Shown: positions 42,931 to 50,537 of the stretch, in pieces | Numbering within the stretch: position 1 is the stretch's first letter | Layout: each line of letters begins with the position of its first letter | The notes under the pieces: model-generated | The model's database searches: none | Told to the model about the DNA's origin: nothing | What the model saw: the letters and a program-made list of their open reading frames with translations, nothing else | Assembly: GCA_903922735.1 (NCBI GenBank) | Contig: CAIXUZ010000020.1 | Location: 84,551 to 148,550, forward strand | Source: an uncultured Verrucomicrobia subdivision 3 bacterium | GTDB taxonomy: Bacteria > Verrucomicrobiota > Verrucomicrobiia > Limisphaerales > UBA11358 | Direction of reading: 5' to 3' | DNA length: 64,000 nt | Translations under genes and position numbers: made by a program

Positions 42931-43119
42931 ACCCGGCGGTCTCATTTTCCGCTTTCCGCTTTGCCTTCGCCCCCTTCGCGATCTTCGCGCGCCCCATCCC
43001 AACTTAAAACTAACAACTTAAAATTAAAAACTCTCACATCGCCCTCCGCCCTTCGCCCTTTTCCCCAATCGTAAATCGGCAATCGTAAATCGTAAATCCC
43101 CACCCCCTGTCCACGGATG
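42930..43119. repeat. Repeat-word gap (block copy 3 and AAATCGT heptamers)
   Basis: It holds TTTTCCGCTTTCCGCTTTG, the CTTCGCGATCTTCGCGCG block (42970-43033) with ATCCCAACTTAAAACTAACA, and ATCGTAAATCGGCAATCGTA heptamers (about 43068-43098). No gene is supported. Confidence 0.7.
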
Positions 43120-43812
43120 TCACACCGTCTGCATGATGGCCGGTTTCGGCGGCTTCATGCTTCGCCCCGGCGCCCATCCCGGCACGCAGTTCAGTTCCCG
43201 CCGCAGTTCCTCCAGGTCGCCCTTGCTCGGATCATCTACGAAGCCTGTCGCGCGCACGGCGGCAGGATCTATCCGTTCCATCGCCCGCCAGTCGCGCCAC
43301 GTCTGCGTTACGTTCGCTTTGAATGGTCGCCGGGCCAGTTGCCCGTCTATTTGCGCCCCCAGTTTGAAATCCTCCCGCGCACTCTCGCACCATTGCATGA
43401 ACGAATCCATCAGCCCCGGCAGCCGCTGCCGCTTCCGTTCCCCCGCCGGCGGCACCGCCGCCAGCAGCAGCAGTTCCATCGTGTCCACGCAATGCTCCAG
43501 ATGCCGCCGCGCGCTCGCCTCATCCGACCGGCCCCACTCCGTTTGCTGGTGCTTCTCAAAATCCGCCGCCGTGTAAACATGGGCATCACGGTCGCTGCTG
43601 ATCGGCACGTCGACTCCCAAATACAGCGCCTTCCCGTCCACCCCCGTCGCCAGCCCGATCCGTCGCGCAAAGGTGGCTGATATCTTGTTCCGCCCGATCT
43701 CCCAGCTCACCACCGCATCTTTTGATACCCCGATCATCTCCGCAAATTCCGCCTGCGTCATGCCGATGATTTTCCGCAGCTCCCGAACCGCATCGTTGGA
43801 ATATTTTTTCAT
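43120..43812 (-). CDS. XRE-family transcriptional regulator
   Basis: A 230-residue regulator with an N-terminal Cro/CI helix-turn-helix (RKIIGMTQAEFAEMIGVSKD AVVSWEIGRNKIS). The C-terminal part of about 150 residues is not recognised. The gene is divergent from the terminase small-subunit-like gene, with a 360-base gap that carries TATCGTA-type operator-like repeats. It probably controls the packaging cassette. Confidence 0.82.
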   Translation of the reverse strand: MKKYSNDAVRELRKIIGMTQAEFAEMIGVSKDAVVSWEIGRNKISATFARRIGLATGVDGKALYLGVDVPISSDRDAHVYTAADFEKHQQTEWGRSDEASARRHLEHCVDTMELLLLAAVPPAGERKRQRLPGLMDSFMQWCESAREDFKLGAQIDGQLARRPFKANVTQTWRDWRAMERIDPAAVRATGFVDDPSKGDLEELRRELNCVPGWAPGRSMKPPKPAIMQTV

Positions 43813-44172
43813 TGTAGTAGTCTATGAAGTACGATAATTAGCCTGCTAGGTCAACTACTATTGCCGTATTGCATCAACCTAAATTCCGCAGTTTGGAATG
43901 AACAACCAAGCAACGAAGACCAAGTCCGAAATCAAGAATCGAGTCAAACCCGCTTTCACCTTCTGGGTGAAGGTTTTTGCCGGCGGTAGAAAGTAGAATC
44001 GTTTTGTAAACCGGCATTTGTGCCTTTGTTTCTTTGTTGTTCAAATGCGGCTTTTAGGTTCATTGGGTCACTTTATCGCAATGGTAGACTAAGTAATAAT
44101 ACGATAAAAAACACTTGCCAAGTCAACCGTGATTGATGTATCGTAGACAAGTCCTAACTACGATACTATTTT
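43813..44172. promoter_or_regulatory. Divergent regulatory region of the XRE-terminase cassette
   Basis: This AT-rich 360-base gap separates the XRE and terS-like genes. TACGATA words recur (AAGTACGATAATT, AATACGATAAAA, TATCGTAG, CTACGATA). Near the regulator start AGTAGT and ACTACT face each other. A word-like palindrome of AACCAAGCAACGAAG / CTTTGTTTCTTTGTTG fills 43914-44045. Promoters for both genes should be here. Confidence 0.5.
44138..44166. promoter_or_regulatory. Operator-like inverted repeat GTATCGTAG-N11-CTACGATAC
   Basis: A perfect 9-bp inverted repeat with an 11-base spacer ends six bases before the terS-like ATG. Placement and symmetry fit a dimeric repressor such as the XRE protein. 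Isolated TACGATA half-sites lie upstream on both sides. Confidence 0.6.
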
Positions 44173-44811
44173 ATGACTGAAAAAACTAATTTGGTTTCCT
44201 CGTCTGCGGTGGAAAAATCTCTTTCGCCCGCCGCCAGCCACATCCCCGTCGTTCCTTCGCCGGACCTTCCCGCTTTGGACTTCACTCCGGCCCGGGGCGA
44301 ATCCGCCCGCGCTTTCGAGGCTTTCCGCGCCTATTTCGAACTCGGTCCCCGCCGCCGCCTGGCGGTGGCCGCCCGCAAAGCGGGGGTTTGCCCGCGCACC
44401 GTCAAGCGCTGGGCCGCCGACTTCGACTGGCGCGGCCGCATCCAATCCCATGCCGCCCGCTCCCTGGAACAATCCGCCCGCGCCGCCGACTCGTTGCAGC
44501 GTGCCGATCTCCTCGATGCCGCCGCCCGCGCCAAAACTTTTCGCGACCGCCAATTCGCCCTCGCCGAATCCTTCCTCGACATCGCCGAACGCTATCTCGA
44601 ACGCATGGATGAGGACAATCTGGACCGGCTGAGCTTCACCGATGCCTGCAAGGCCTTCGCCTTTGCCTCGCAGCTCGGCAAACTCGCCCACGAAACCGAT
44701 CCCGCCGCCGCTCAGGATCACGGCCTGCGCGATCAGTTGGCCGCTCTGCTCGACCAGGCCTGCGCTGAAACCGAGGCCCAAAAAAACGCCGTCAACCCCG
44801 CCAACTCCTGA
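44173..44811 (+). CDS. Terminase small-subunit-like protein
   Basis: A 212-residue protein with a central helix-turn-helix (RRLAVAARKAGVCPRTVKRW AADFDWRGR), as in phage terminase small subunits or phage-encoded HTH proteins that recognise pac/cos DNA. A helical C-terminal part (FRDRQFALAESFLDIAERYL) may oligomerise. It lies directly upstream of a terminase large subunit. No other phage genes are adjacent. The function is inferred from context more than from the sequence. Confidence 0.6.
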   Translation: MTEKTNLVSSSAVEKSLSPAASHIPVVPSPDLPALDFTPARGESARAFEAFRAYFELGPRRRLAVAARKAGVCPRTVKRWAADFDWRGRIQSHAARSLEQSARAADSLQRADLLDAAARAKTFRDRQFALAESFLDIAERYLERMDEDNLDRLSFTDACKAFAFASQLGKLAHETDPAAAQDHGLRDQLAALLDQACAETEAQKNAVNPANS

Positions 44812-44823
44812 CCCGGCTGGACC

Positions 44824-45009
44824 ATGAAACTCTCAACCACACAACCAGATGCAGAACCCCCGCTGCTCGCCATGTCACCTTTTGTCCAATTTTGTCATTT
44901 TCAAAATCGGGTGACAAAAGGTGACAAAAAGGGACAAAAGGTGACAAAAAGTGACATCCGGCAATCAGCATCGAGCACCAGCATCTTTTTTAAAAATTTT
45001 GAATTATGA
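44824..45009 (+). CDS. Small ORF containing the GTGACAAAA repeats
   Basis: A 61-codon ORF begins 12 bases after the terS-like stop and overlaps the terL start by four bases. Its middle (VTKGDKKGQKVTKSD) is just the translated 10-bp repeat. It may be a real linker gene or only an open frame across a DNA site; I favour the latter. Confidence 0.3.
   Translation: MKLSTTQPDAEPPLLAMSPFVQFCHFQNRVTKGDKKGQKVTKSDIRQSASSTSIFFKNFEL
44873..44956 (+). repeat. Iteron-like GTGACAAAAG decamer array with inverted partner
   Basis: Four and a half 10-bp units (GTGACAAAAG, GTGACAAAAA, GGGACAAAAG, GTGACAAAAA, GTGACA) lie at 44911-44956. The complementary TGTCACCTTTTGTCCAATTT lies at 44873-44899. The array stands between terS-like and terL genes and could be a recognition site for the small terminase subunit or a replication/repressor site. 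Confidence 0.75.
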
Positions 45010-46514
45010 CCACCCCGCCCAAACCTCTCTCGGCCGCGTCGCAAGCTCAGCTGATACAAGTGTTCCAGCTCGGTCTTGAGCACGGCTGTCCCAAGGACCA
45101 GCTCCTGAACTTATCCAACGCCGGCCTCATTCTTCAGGCCAAGCAGCTCGCGGCTTGTGCCGCCTCCCGCCTCTGCGATCTGCCCGATGGCCCCAAGGCC
45201 GTTGGTTACGGCGGCGCTCGCGGCGGCGGCAAATCCTACTGGCTCCATGCCCAGATCGGGGTTGACGATTGCCAGCGTGTCCCCGGCCTCAAATGCCTCA
45301 TCCTGCGCAAAGTCGGCAAATCCAATCTCGAACACTTTGAAGACCTCCGCCAGCGCCTTTTCGCCCGGTTGCCTCACGAGTTTAATGCCTCGCGCGGCCT
45401 CCTCGTTTTCGCCAACGGCTCGCAGATTCGCCTCGGCCATTATCAGTGCGAAAAGGACATTGATTCCTATCTCGGCCTCGAATACGACGTCATCGGCATC
45501 GAGGAGGCCACCCAGCTCACCCTCCGCAAATACGAGGATATCTCCACCTGCTGCCGCACCAGCCGGCCAGGCTGGCGTCCCCGCATCTATTCCACCACCA
45601 ACCCCGGCGGCATCGGCCACCAGTGGTATCTCGAAAAATTCATCATTCCCCATCAGTCCCGTGCGGAGTCCGACACCCGCTTCATCCCCGCCCGCGTGGA
45701 CGACAACGCCTTCGTCAACCCCGAATACAAATCCGAGCTCGCCCGGCGCTCCGGTTGGCAGCATGCCGCCTGGTATGAGGGCCGCTGGGATTTCGCCGCC
45801 GGCCAGTATTTCCGGAATTTCGATCCCCGGATCCACGTCCTGCCGGATAAATTTAATGAAACCATCGGGGAGGAATGGTTTGCCGCCATGGACTACGGTT
45901 TTACTCATCTCAATGCCGTCCTCCTCGCCTGCCGCGATCATGTCGATAATGTCTATGTCGTGGATGAGCACGCCGAGCGCCTTTGGATTCCCCAGCGCCA
46001 TGCCCGGGCCATCAAGGAAATGTTCGCCCGGCACAACATCTATTCCACCCAGGACCACCTGCGCGAAAGTCTGCTGGCCCGCTTTCCGGATCCCTGTCCG
46101 CTCCGGGAACGGCTTTGGTTCGATCTCAAGCGGCGGATGCTCTCCCGCTTCGTCGTCGGGGCCGACGCCTTCGGCGCCGAAAGCAACGGCGACAACGTCG
46201 CCCGTCAATACCGCGACTTCGGCCTTAAACTCACGCCCGCCTGCATGGACCGCGTTTCCGGCTGGTCCGCGATCACCCAGCGGCTGGGCGATCCCGAATC
46301 CGGCATCCCGCCCACGCTCTTCATCCATCCCCGCTGCAAAAAATTGATCGCCTGCCTCCCGTTTTTGCAGCACAACCCGGACCTGCCGGGGGATGTTCTG
46401 AAATCCAACCTCAGCGAGGATGGCTCCGGCGGCGATGACGCCGCCGATGCCCTGCGCTACCTCCTCGCCACCCGCAGCCGCACCGTTCGCGTCTGCCGGC
46501 TTTCCGGATTTTAA
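45006..46514 (+). CDS. terL: Phage terminase large subunit
   Basis: A 502-residue packaging motor and nuclease. The ATPase has Walker A GGARGGGKSYW, Walker B VIGIEEATQL and a coupling segment STTNPGG. The C-terminal RNase H-like nuclease shows MDYGFTH, VGADAFGAES and GGDDAADALRY, with its acidic metal ligands. All motifs look intact. No portal, protease or capsid gene follows; the next gene is an ABC permease. The cassette is therefore either a domesticated remnant or a satellite that packages its DNA using another phage. Confidence 0.9.
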   Translation: MTTPPKPLSAASQAQLIQVFQLGLEHGCPKDQLLNLSNAGLILQAKQLAACAASRLCDLPDGPKAVGYGGARGGGKSYWLHAQIGVDDCQRVPGLKCLILRKVGKSNLEHFEDLRQRLFARLPHEFNASRGLLVFANGSQIRLGHYQCEKDIDSYLGLEYDVIGIEEATQLTLRKYEDISTCCRTSRPGWRPRIYSTTNPGGIGHQWYLEKFIIPHQSRAESDTRFIPARVDDNAFVNPEYKSELARRSGWQHAAWYEGRWDFAAGQYFRNFDPRIHVLPDKFNETIGEEWFAAMDYGFTHLNAVLLACRDHVDNVYVVDEHAERLWIPQRHARAIKEMFARHNIYSTQDHLRESLLARFPDPCPLRERLWFDLKRRMLSRFVVGADAFGAESNGDNVARQYRDFGLKLTPACMDRVSGWSAITQRLGDPESGIPPTLFIHPRCKKLIACLPFLQHNPDLPGDVLKSNLSEDGSGGDDAADALRYLLATRSRTVRVCRLSGF

Positions 46515-46573
46515 CCGTTCCCTGCTTTAACCGTTGGCAACGGCCCGTTTTTCCGTAAAATAATCAGACGTTC

Positions 46574-47536
46574 ATGCGACAATTTAGGAACATAGCGGTC
46601 AACGCCTTCATGGAGCTTATCCGGCAGCCGATTTTTCTGCTGCTGCTGACGGGCTCCGTGCTGTTTGAGATTTTTCTCGCCGTCCCGTATTACTTCGCAT
46701 TCGGCGATGAAATGAAGCTCGTGAAGACGAGCGCGCTGGCGGTGATGCTGCTCACGGGTTTGTTCGGCGCGGTGCTGAGCGCCTCGGCCTCGCTGGCGCG
46801 GGAAATTCGCTCCGGCACGGCCTTGGCGGTGCTGTCCAAACCGGTCGGTCGCGCGCAGTTTCTGATCGCGAAATTCGCCGGGCTGGCGGCGGCCTTGGCG
46901 CTGCTGGCTTACGTCAACCTCGTCGGCGTGATGACCGCCAGTTGGATGGCGTTTGACGCCTACGGCCGGACCAATCTGCAAGCCATCGGAATCTTTGGCG
47001 GCGGCATCCTGCTGGCCTATGCGCTGGCCGGCGTCAGCAATTTCTTCCTGCGCCGCCCGTTCGTCAGCGACGCGGTGATCGCCTTGGTCGTGATGATCAC
47101 GCTTGCGGCCTTCGTCATCTTTCAATTTTCCGAACAAACGGTGGGCATTGACCAGCATTCCTCCGCGGACTGGCGGCTGGTGCCGGCGGGCATTTTGATT
47201 TTGTTCGCCCTGTGGATTCTCGCCGCGGTGGCGCTGGCGTGCTCGACGCGGTTCGACATGATCGCGACGCTCGCCATCTGCTCGGCGATTTTTCTGGTCG
47301 GGCTGATGTCGGATTACTTCTTCGGATTGCCCGCCGCCAAAGGCAGTTGGTGGGCTTCGGCGCTTTACACCATCGTCCCGAACTGGCAGCTTTTCTGGCT
47401 CGCCGACGCGCTCGAAACGGGCAAAAACACGTTTCAATGGGCTTACGTCGGCCAGGCGCTCGGTTACGCGGTTTGTTATGTCGGTGCGGCGCTGGCCGTG
47501 GGCGTGGCGCTGTTTGATGATCGGGAATTGAGTTGA
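46574..47536 (+). CDS. ABC-2-type transporter permease
   Basis: A 320-residue integral membrane protein with about six or seven helices and an ABC-2 permease N-terminus (NIAVNAFMELIRQPIFLLLL). LAREIRSGTALAVLSKPVGRAQFLIAKFAG is the typical cytoplasmic loop of such permeases. No ATPase is adjacent; the ABC ATPase at 55580 could be its partner along with the second permease at 56907. It begins the plus-strand run that leads to the SPFH genes. Confidence 0.78.
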   Translation: MRQFRNIAVNAFMELIRQPIFLLLLTGSVLFEIFLAVPYYFAFGDEMKLVKTSALAVMLLTGLFGAVLSASASLAREIRSGTALAVLSKPVGRAQFLIAKFAGLAAALALLAYVNLVGVMTASWMAFDAYGRTNLQAIGIFGGGILLAYALAGVSNFFLRRPFVSDAVIALVVMITLAAFVIFQFSEQTVGIDQHSSADWRLVPAGILILFALWILAAVALACSTRFDMIATLAICSAIFLVGLMSDYFFGLPAAKGSWWASALYTIVPNWQLFWLADALETGKNTFQWAYVGQALGYAVCYVGAALAVGVALFDDRELS

Positions 47537-47539
47537 AAT

Positions 47540-47631
47540 GAATTTAATGAAAACACGAACCACGCTAAATAGATGAAATTAAATCCTTTTCGTGTGCTTC
47601 GTGTATTTCGTGGTTAATAAATTTCGCGGTT
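47540..47631. repeat. CACGAACCACG / CGTGTATTTCGTGGTT palindrome
   Basis: AACACGAACCACGCTAAATA on the left and CTTCGTGTATTTCGTGGTTA on the right form a weak palindrome that ends about 10 bases before the first SPFH start. It is related in wording to the elements around the GxxExxY gene. Confidence 0.5.
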
Positions 47632-47639
47632 GATAAAAA

Positions 47640-49514
47640 ATGGAACGCAATATCCAAAAAAACGGGCTGGTGAACCTCGCGGTCGCGGTTTTGATTTTCC
47701 TTGCCGGCTTTGGCGTCACCGTTTTCGCCGGTTCGCTGGCGGGCCAGGCCGCGTCGGCCTTCCTGGGTATCGGTGTGTTGGTGGCCGTCATCAGCTGGTT
47801 CCAGATGCGGCTCGAGGACAATGAGCGCGCGGAAAAACTCGAGCTCGATGAACTCGCCCGCAGCCGGGGCGCTTCGCTGTTTGAAAGCAAGGACGGCGGC
47901 AGTTTCCCGGCGCAGAACGCGCGGCTGCAGTTCGAGAAATATTTCGTGCCGGGCTGCGCGGGTCTCATTCTGCTGCTCGAAGCGGGCGGCGCGTGGCTGC
48001 TCTGGCATTGGGGCGGCCAGGCCGCCCCCGGCCTCAAGGAAGCCAGCGCCACGGCCTCGCTGTCGCTCTTCGCCATTTTTGCGCTGCTGCTGTTTTTGAT
48101 CGGCCGCTTTTCCGTGACGATTGCGCGGCTGGAAAATCACCGGCTGTTGCGCCCGGGCGCCAGTTTTCTGCTGGCGGGCGCCTACGTTTGCGCCCTCACC
48201 GCCCTCGGCATCGCAGGCGTTGAGGCGAAATTCCCCCGCGCCGATTTCTGGGTGGCGCGCGGCCTGTGCGGGCTGCTGGGCTTGATTGCGGTGGAAAATC
48301 TGCTGACGCTGCTGCTGGAAATTTATCGCCCGCGGATCAAGGGGAACATCGCCCGGCCGCTCTACGAAAGCCGCGTCGTCGGCATTTTTGCGCAGCCGGA
48401 AAGCCTGTTCACCACGGCGGCGCAGACCTTGGATTACCAGTTCGGCTTCAAAGTTTCGGAAACCTGGTTCTTCCAGGCGGCGCAAAAAAATCTCGCCGCG
48501 CTGCTGCTCCTCCAGCTTGCCGCGCTGATTTTGTCCACCACGGTGGTGTTCGTGGACGTGGGCGAACAGGCGGTGCTGGAACATTTTGGCCGGCCGGTGG
48601 CGACGCTGCAACCCGGCGCGCATTTCAAGCTGCCCTGGCCGGCGGATAAAATTTACCGCTACCGCACCGAGCAGATTCAGTCCTTCGCCGTCGGCTACAC
48701 GCCGGACGCGCAGGGCGAGACCGCCGGCACGATCCTCTGGACCGTGGCGCACGCGAAGGAGGAAAATTTTCTCGTCGCCAACCGGGCCACGGTCACGGCT
48801 GCGGCCGTTGGCAGCGGCACGAATGACGCGGTCAGGGCGCAGGCGGTTGGGCTGATCACCGTCAGCATTCCGGTGCAATTCCAGATCACCAACGTCACTG
48901 ACTGGGCTTATAAAAACAGCGAGCCGGATGCGCTGCTGCAGGATTTGGCCACCCGGGAAGTCATCCGCTATTTCGCCGGGACGGATTTGAACGACGTGCT
49001 GTCGCAGGGCCGGTTGCAGGCGGCGGATGTGTTGCGCGAGCGGATCCAGGCCTCGGCCAACGCCCGTTCGCTGGGCGCGAAAATCATCTTCGTCGGCCTG
49101 CAGGACATCCATCCGCCGACGGCGGGCGACGTCGCCGCCACCTACGAAAAAGTCGTCGGCGCGCAGCAGACTAAGCTGGCCAAAATTCTCGATGCCGAAG
49201 CCGGGGCCATCCGTCTGAACGCGGTTTCCGGCGCGCAGGCCTTCACGATCACGAATGTCGCCGATGCGAAGCGTACCCAGTTGGTCAGCTCGAAAATTGC
49301 CGAAGCCGCGCTCTTCACCAACCAGATTCCCGCCTTTGCCGCCGCGCCGTCCGTTTACCGCCAGCGGCTGTATGCGCAGAGTTTTGCCGACGCGACGAAA
49401 AACGCGCGCAAATATGTTTTGCTCGTCACCAATACCTCGGACGTGTTGATCTTCAATCTGGAAGACAAAATCCGCGACGACCTGCTGAACCTTTCCCTCA
49501 CGAATACGCCATGA
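47640..49514 (+). CDS. SPFH/prohibitin-family protein with polytopic N-terminus
   Basis: A 624-residue protein. The first 300 residues carry about six hydrophobic segments (NLAVAVLIFLAGFGVTVFAG, GCAGLILLLEAGGAWLLW, LSLFAIFALLLFLIGRF and others). The SPFH domain starts after LLLLQLAALILSTTVVFVDV with GEQAVLEHFGRPVATLQPGA and continues to about residue 520. The HflK/HflC family normally has a single N-terminal helix, so this architecture is unusual. Its stop overlaps the next SPFH gene by ATGA. Such proteins form membrane microdomain cages, often around FtsH; no FtsH is in the window. Confidence 0.8.
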   Translation: MERNIQKNGLVNLAVAVLIFLAGFGVTVFAGSLAGQAASAFLGIGVLVAVISWFQMRLEDNERAEKLELDELARSRGASLFESKDGGSFPAQNARLQFEKYFVPGCAGLILLLEAGGAWLLWHWGGQAAPGLKEASATASLSLFAIFALLLFLIGRFSVTIARLENHRLLRPGASFLLAGAYVCALTALGIAGVEAKFPRADFWVARGLCGLLGLIAVENLLTLLLEIYRPRIKGNIARPLYESRVVGIFAQPESLFTTAAQTLDYQFGFKVSETWFFQAAQKNLAALLLLQLAALILSTTVVFVDVGEQAVLEHFGRPVATLQPGAHFKLPWPADKIYRYRTEQIQSFAVGYTPDAQGETAGTILWTVAHAKEENFLVANRATVTAAAVGSGTNDAVRAQAVGLITVSIPVQFQITNVTDWAYKNSEPDALLQDLATREVIRYFAGTDLNDVLSQGRLQAADVLRERIQASANARSLGAKIIFVGLQDIHPPTAGDVAATYEKVVGAQQTKLAKILDAEAGAIRLNAVSGAQAFTITNVADAKRTQLVSSKIAEAALFTNQIPAFAAAPSVYRQRLYAQSFADATKNARKYVLLVTNTSDVLIFNLEDKIRDDLLNLSLTNTP

Positions 49515-50419
49515 AAAAAAATCTGATAACCATCGTCATCGCCGCCGTGCTGGTGGTGATATTCGCGCTGCTGCTCTTCACCTTCCAGGTGCGCCAGTCC
49601 GAAGTCGCCGTGCTGACGACGTTCGGCAGGCCCGCCGCCGCGAACCTCGACCAGCCCAATCTCTACTTCAAATGGCCGTGGCCGATCCAGCAGGTCTATC
49701 GCTTCGATCAGCGCGTGCAGAATTTTGAGGACAAGTTCAGCGAAAACCTCACGTCGGACAACACGATGCTGCTGGCCAGCGTCTATGTCGGCTGGCGGAT
49801 TTCCGACGCGAAGGAGTTTTTCCCGAAGTTCGCCGGCGGCTCGGTGGTGGCGGCCCAGCGCCAGCTGGAAGCCATGCTCCGCAGCGCCAAGGCCGCGGTC
49901 ATCGGCAAACATAACCTGTCCGACTTCGTGAATTCCGACCCGAAGCAGCTCAAGTTCGCGTCGATCGAGGACGAAATCAAAGCCGCCGTGCAGGGCGAGC
50001 TGGCCTCGCAAAAATACGGCATCAGCATTGATTTTCTCGGGATCAAAAAACTGGGCCTGCCCGAAAGCGTGACCCAGACGGTTTTCGACCGCATGAAATC
50101 CGAGCGCTCGAAATATATCAGCGAGGCGCAGTTCCAGGGCGAAGCCGAGGCGACCAAGATCAAATCCGCCGCCGAGCGCCAGGCCGCCGATGTCATCGCC
50201 AATGCGCAGGCGGAAGCGACGCGCATCGAGGGCGCGGGCGTGGCCGAGGCCGCCAAGACGCTGGGCGTCTTCCAGCAGAATCCGGAACTGGCGATCTTTC
50301 AATTGCAGATCCAGGCGCTGAAAAGCTCCCTGAACCAGAAGACCACGCTGATCTTCGACGAGCGCACGCCGCCGTTCAGCCTGTTCCAGAACTTGCCGGC
50401 GAATTCGTCAACGAAATGA
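49511..50419 (+). CDS. SPFH-domain protein, HflC-like
   Basis: A 302-residue protein with one N-terminal helix (LITIVIAAVLVVIFALLLFT), an SPFH domain (VRQSEVAVLTTFGRPAAANL, then FKWPWPIQQVYRFDQR) and a C-terminal coiled coil rich in Ala, Glu and Gln (ATKIKSAAERQAADVIANAQ). It resembles HflC in size and layout. It is translationally coupled to the upstream SPFH gene and followed by an HflK-like gene. Confidence 0.85.
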   Translation: MKKNLITIVIAAVLVVIFALLLFTFQVRQSEVAVLTTFGRPAAANLDQPNLYFKWPWPIQQVYRFDQRVQNFEDKFSENLTSDNTMLLASVYVGWRISDAKEFFPKFAGGSVVAAQRQLEAMLRSAKAAVIGKHNLSDFVNSDPKQLKFASIEDEIKAAVQGELASQKYGISIDFLGIKKLGLPESVTQTVFDRMKSERSKYISEAQFQGEAEATKIKSAAERQAADVIANAQAEATRIEGAGVAEAAKTLGVFQQNPELAIFQLQIQALKSSLNQKTTLIFDERTPPFSLFQNLPANSSTK

Positions 50420-50537
50420 TGTTAATGAAATATTCAACCACCAGCCTTCAACGCTCAGCGCCCAAGGATTCGGCGCTGCGGGCGTTTATTGGATGTTCGG
50501 TGTTGAATGTTGAATGTTGAATGTTTTTTAATTTTTA
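50420..50537. repeat. Heptamer-word gap between hflC-like and hflK-like genes
   Basis: It contains TTGGATGTTCGGTGTTGAATGTTGAATGTTGAATG-type heptamers, the same words as at 30.5 and 32.6 kb, ending close to the next start codon. Confidence 0.65.

Noticed and set aside
44911-44956. CRISPR-like array near terL
   Set aside because: A 10-bp period without spacers is iteron-like, not CRISPR.
45111-46373. 420-residue minus-strand ORF opposite terL
   Set aside because: Shadow frame; the plus strand has complete terminase motifs.
47565-49112. 515-residue minus-strand ORF opposite the SPFH gene
   Set aside because: Shadow frame with Arg/Gln-rich low-complexity product; the SPFH frame is supported by membrane segments and coupling.
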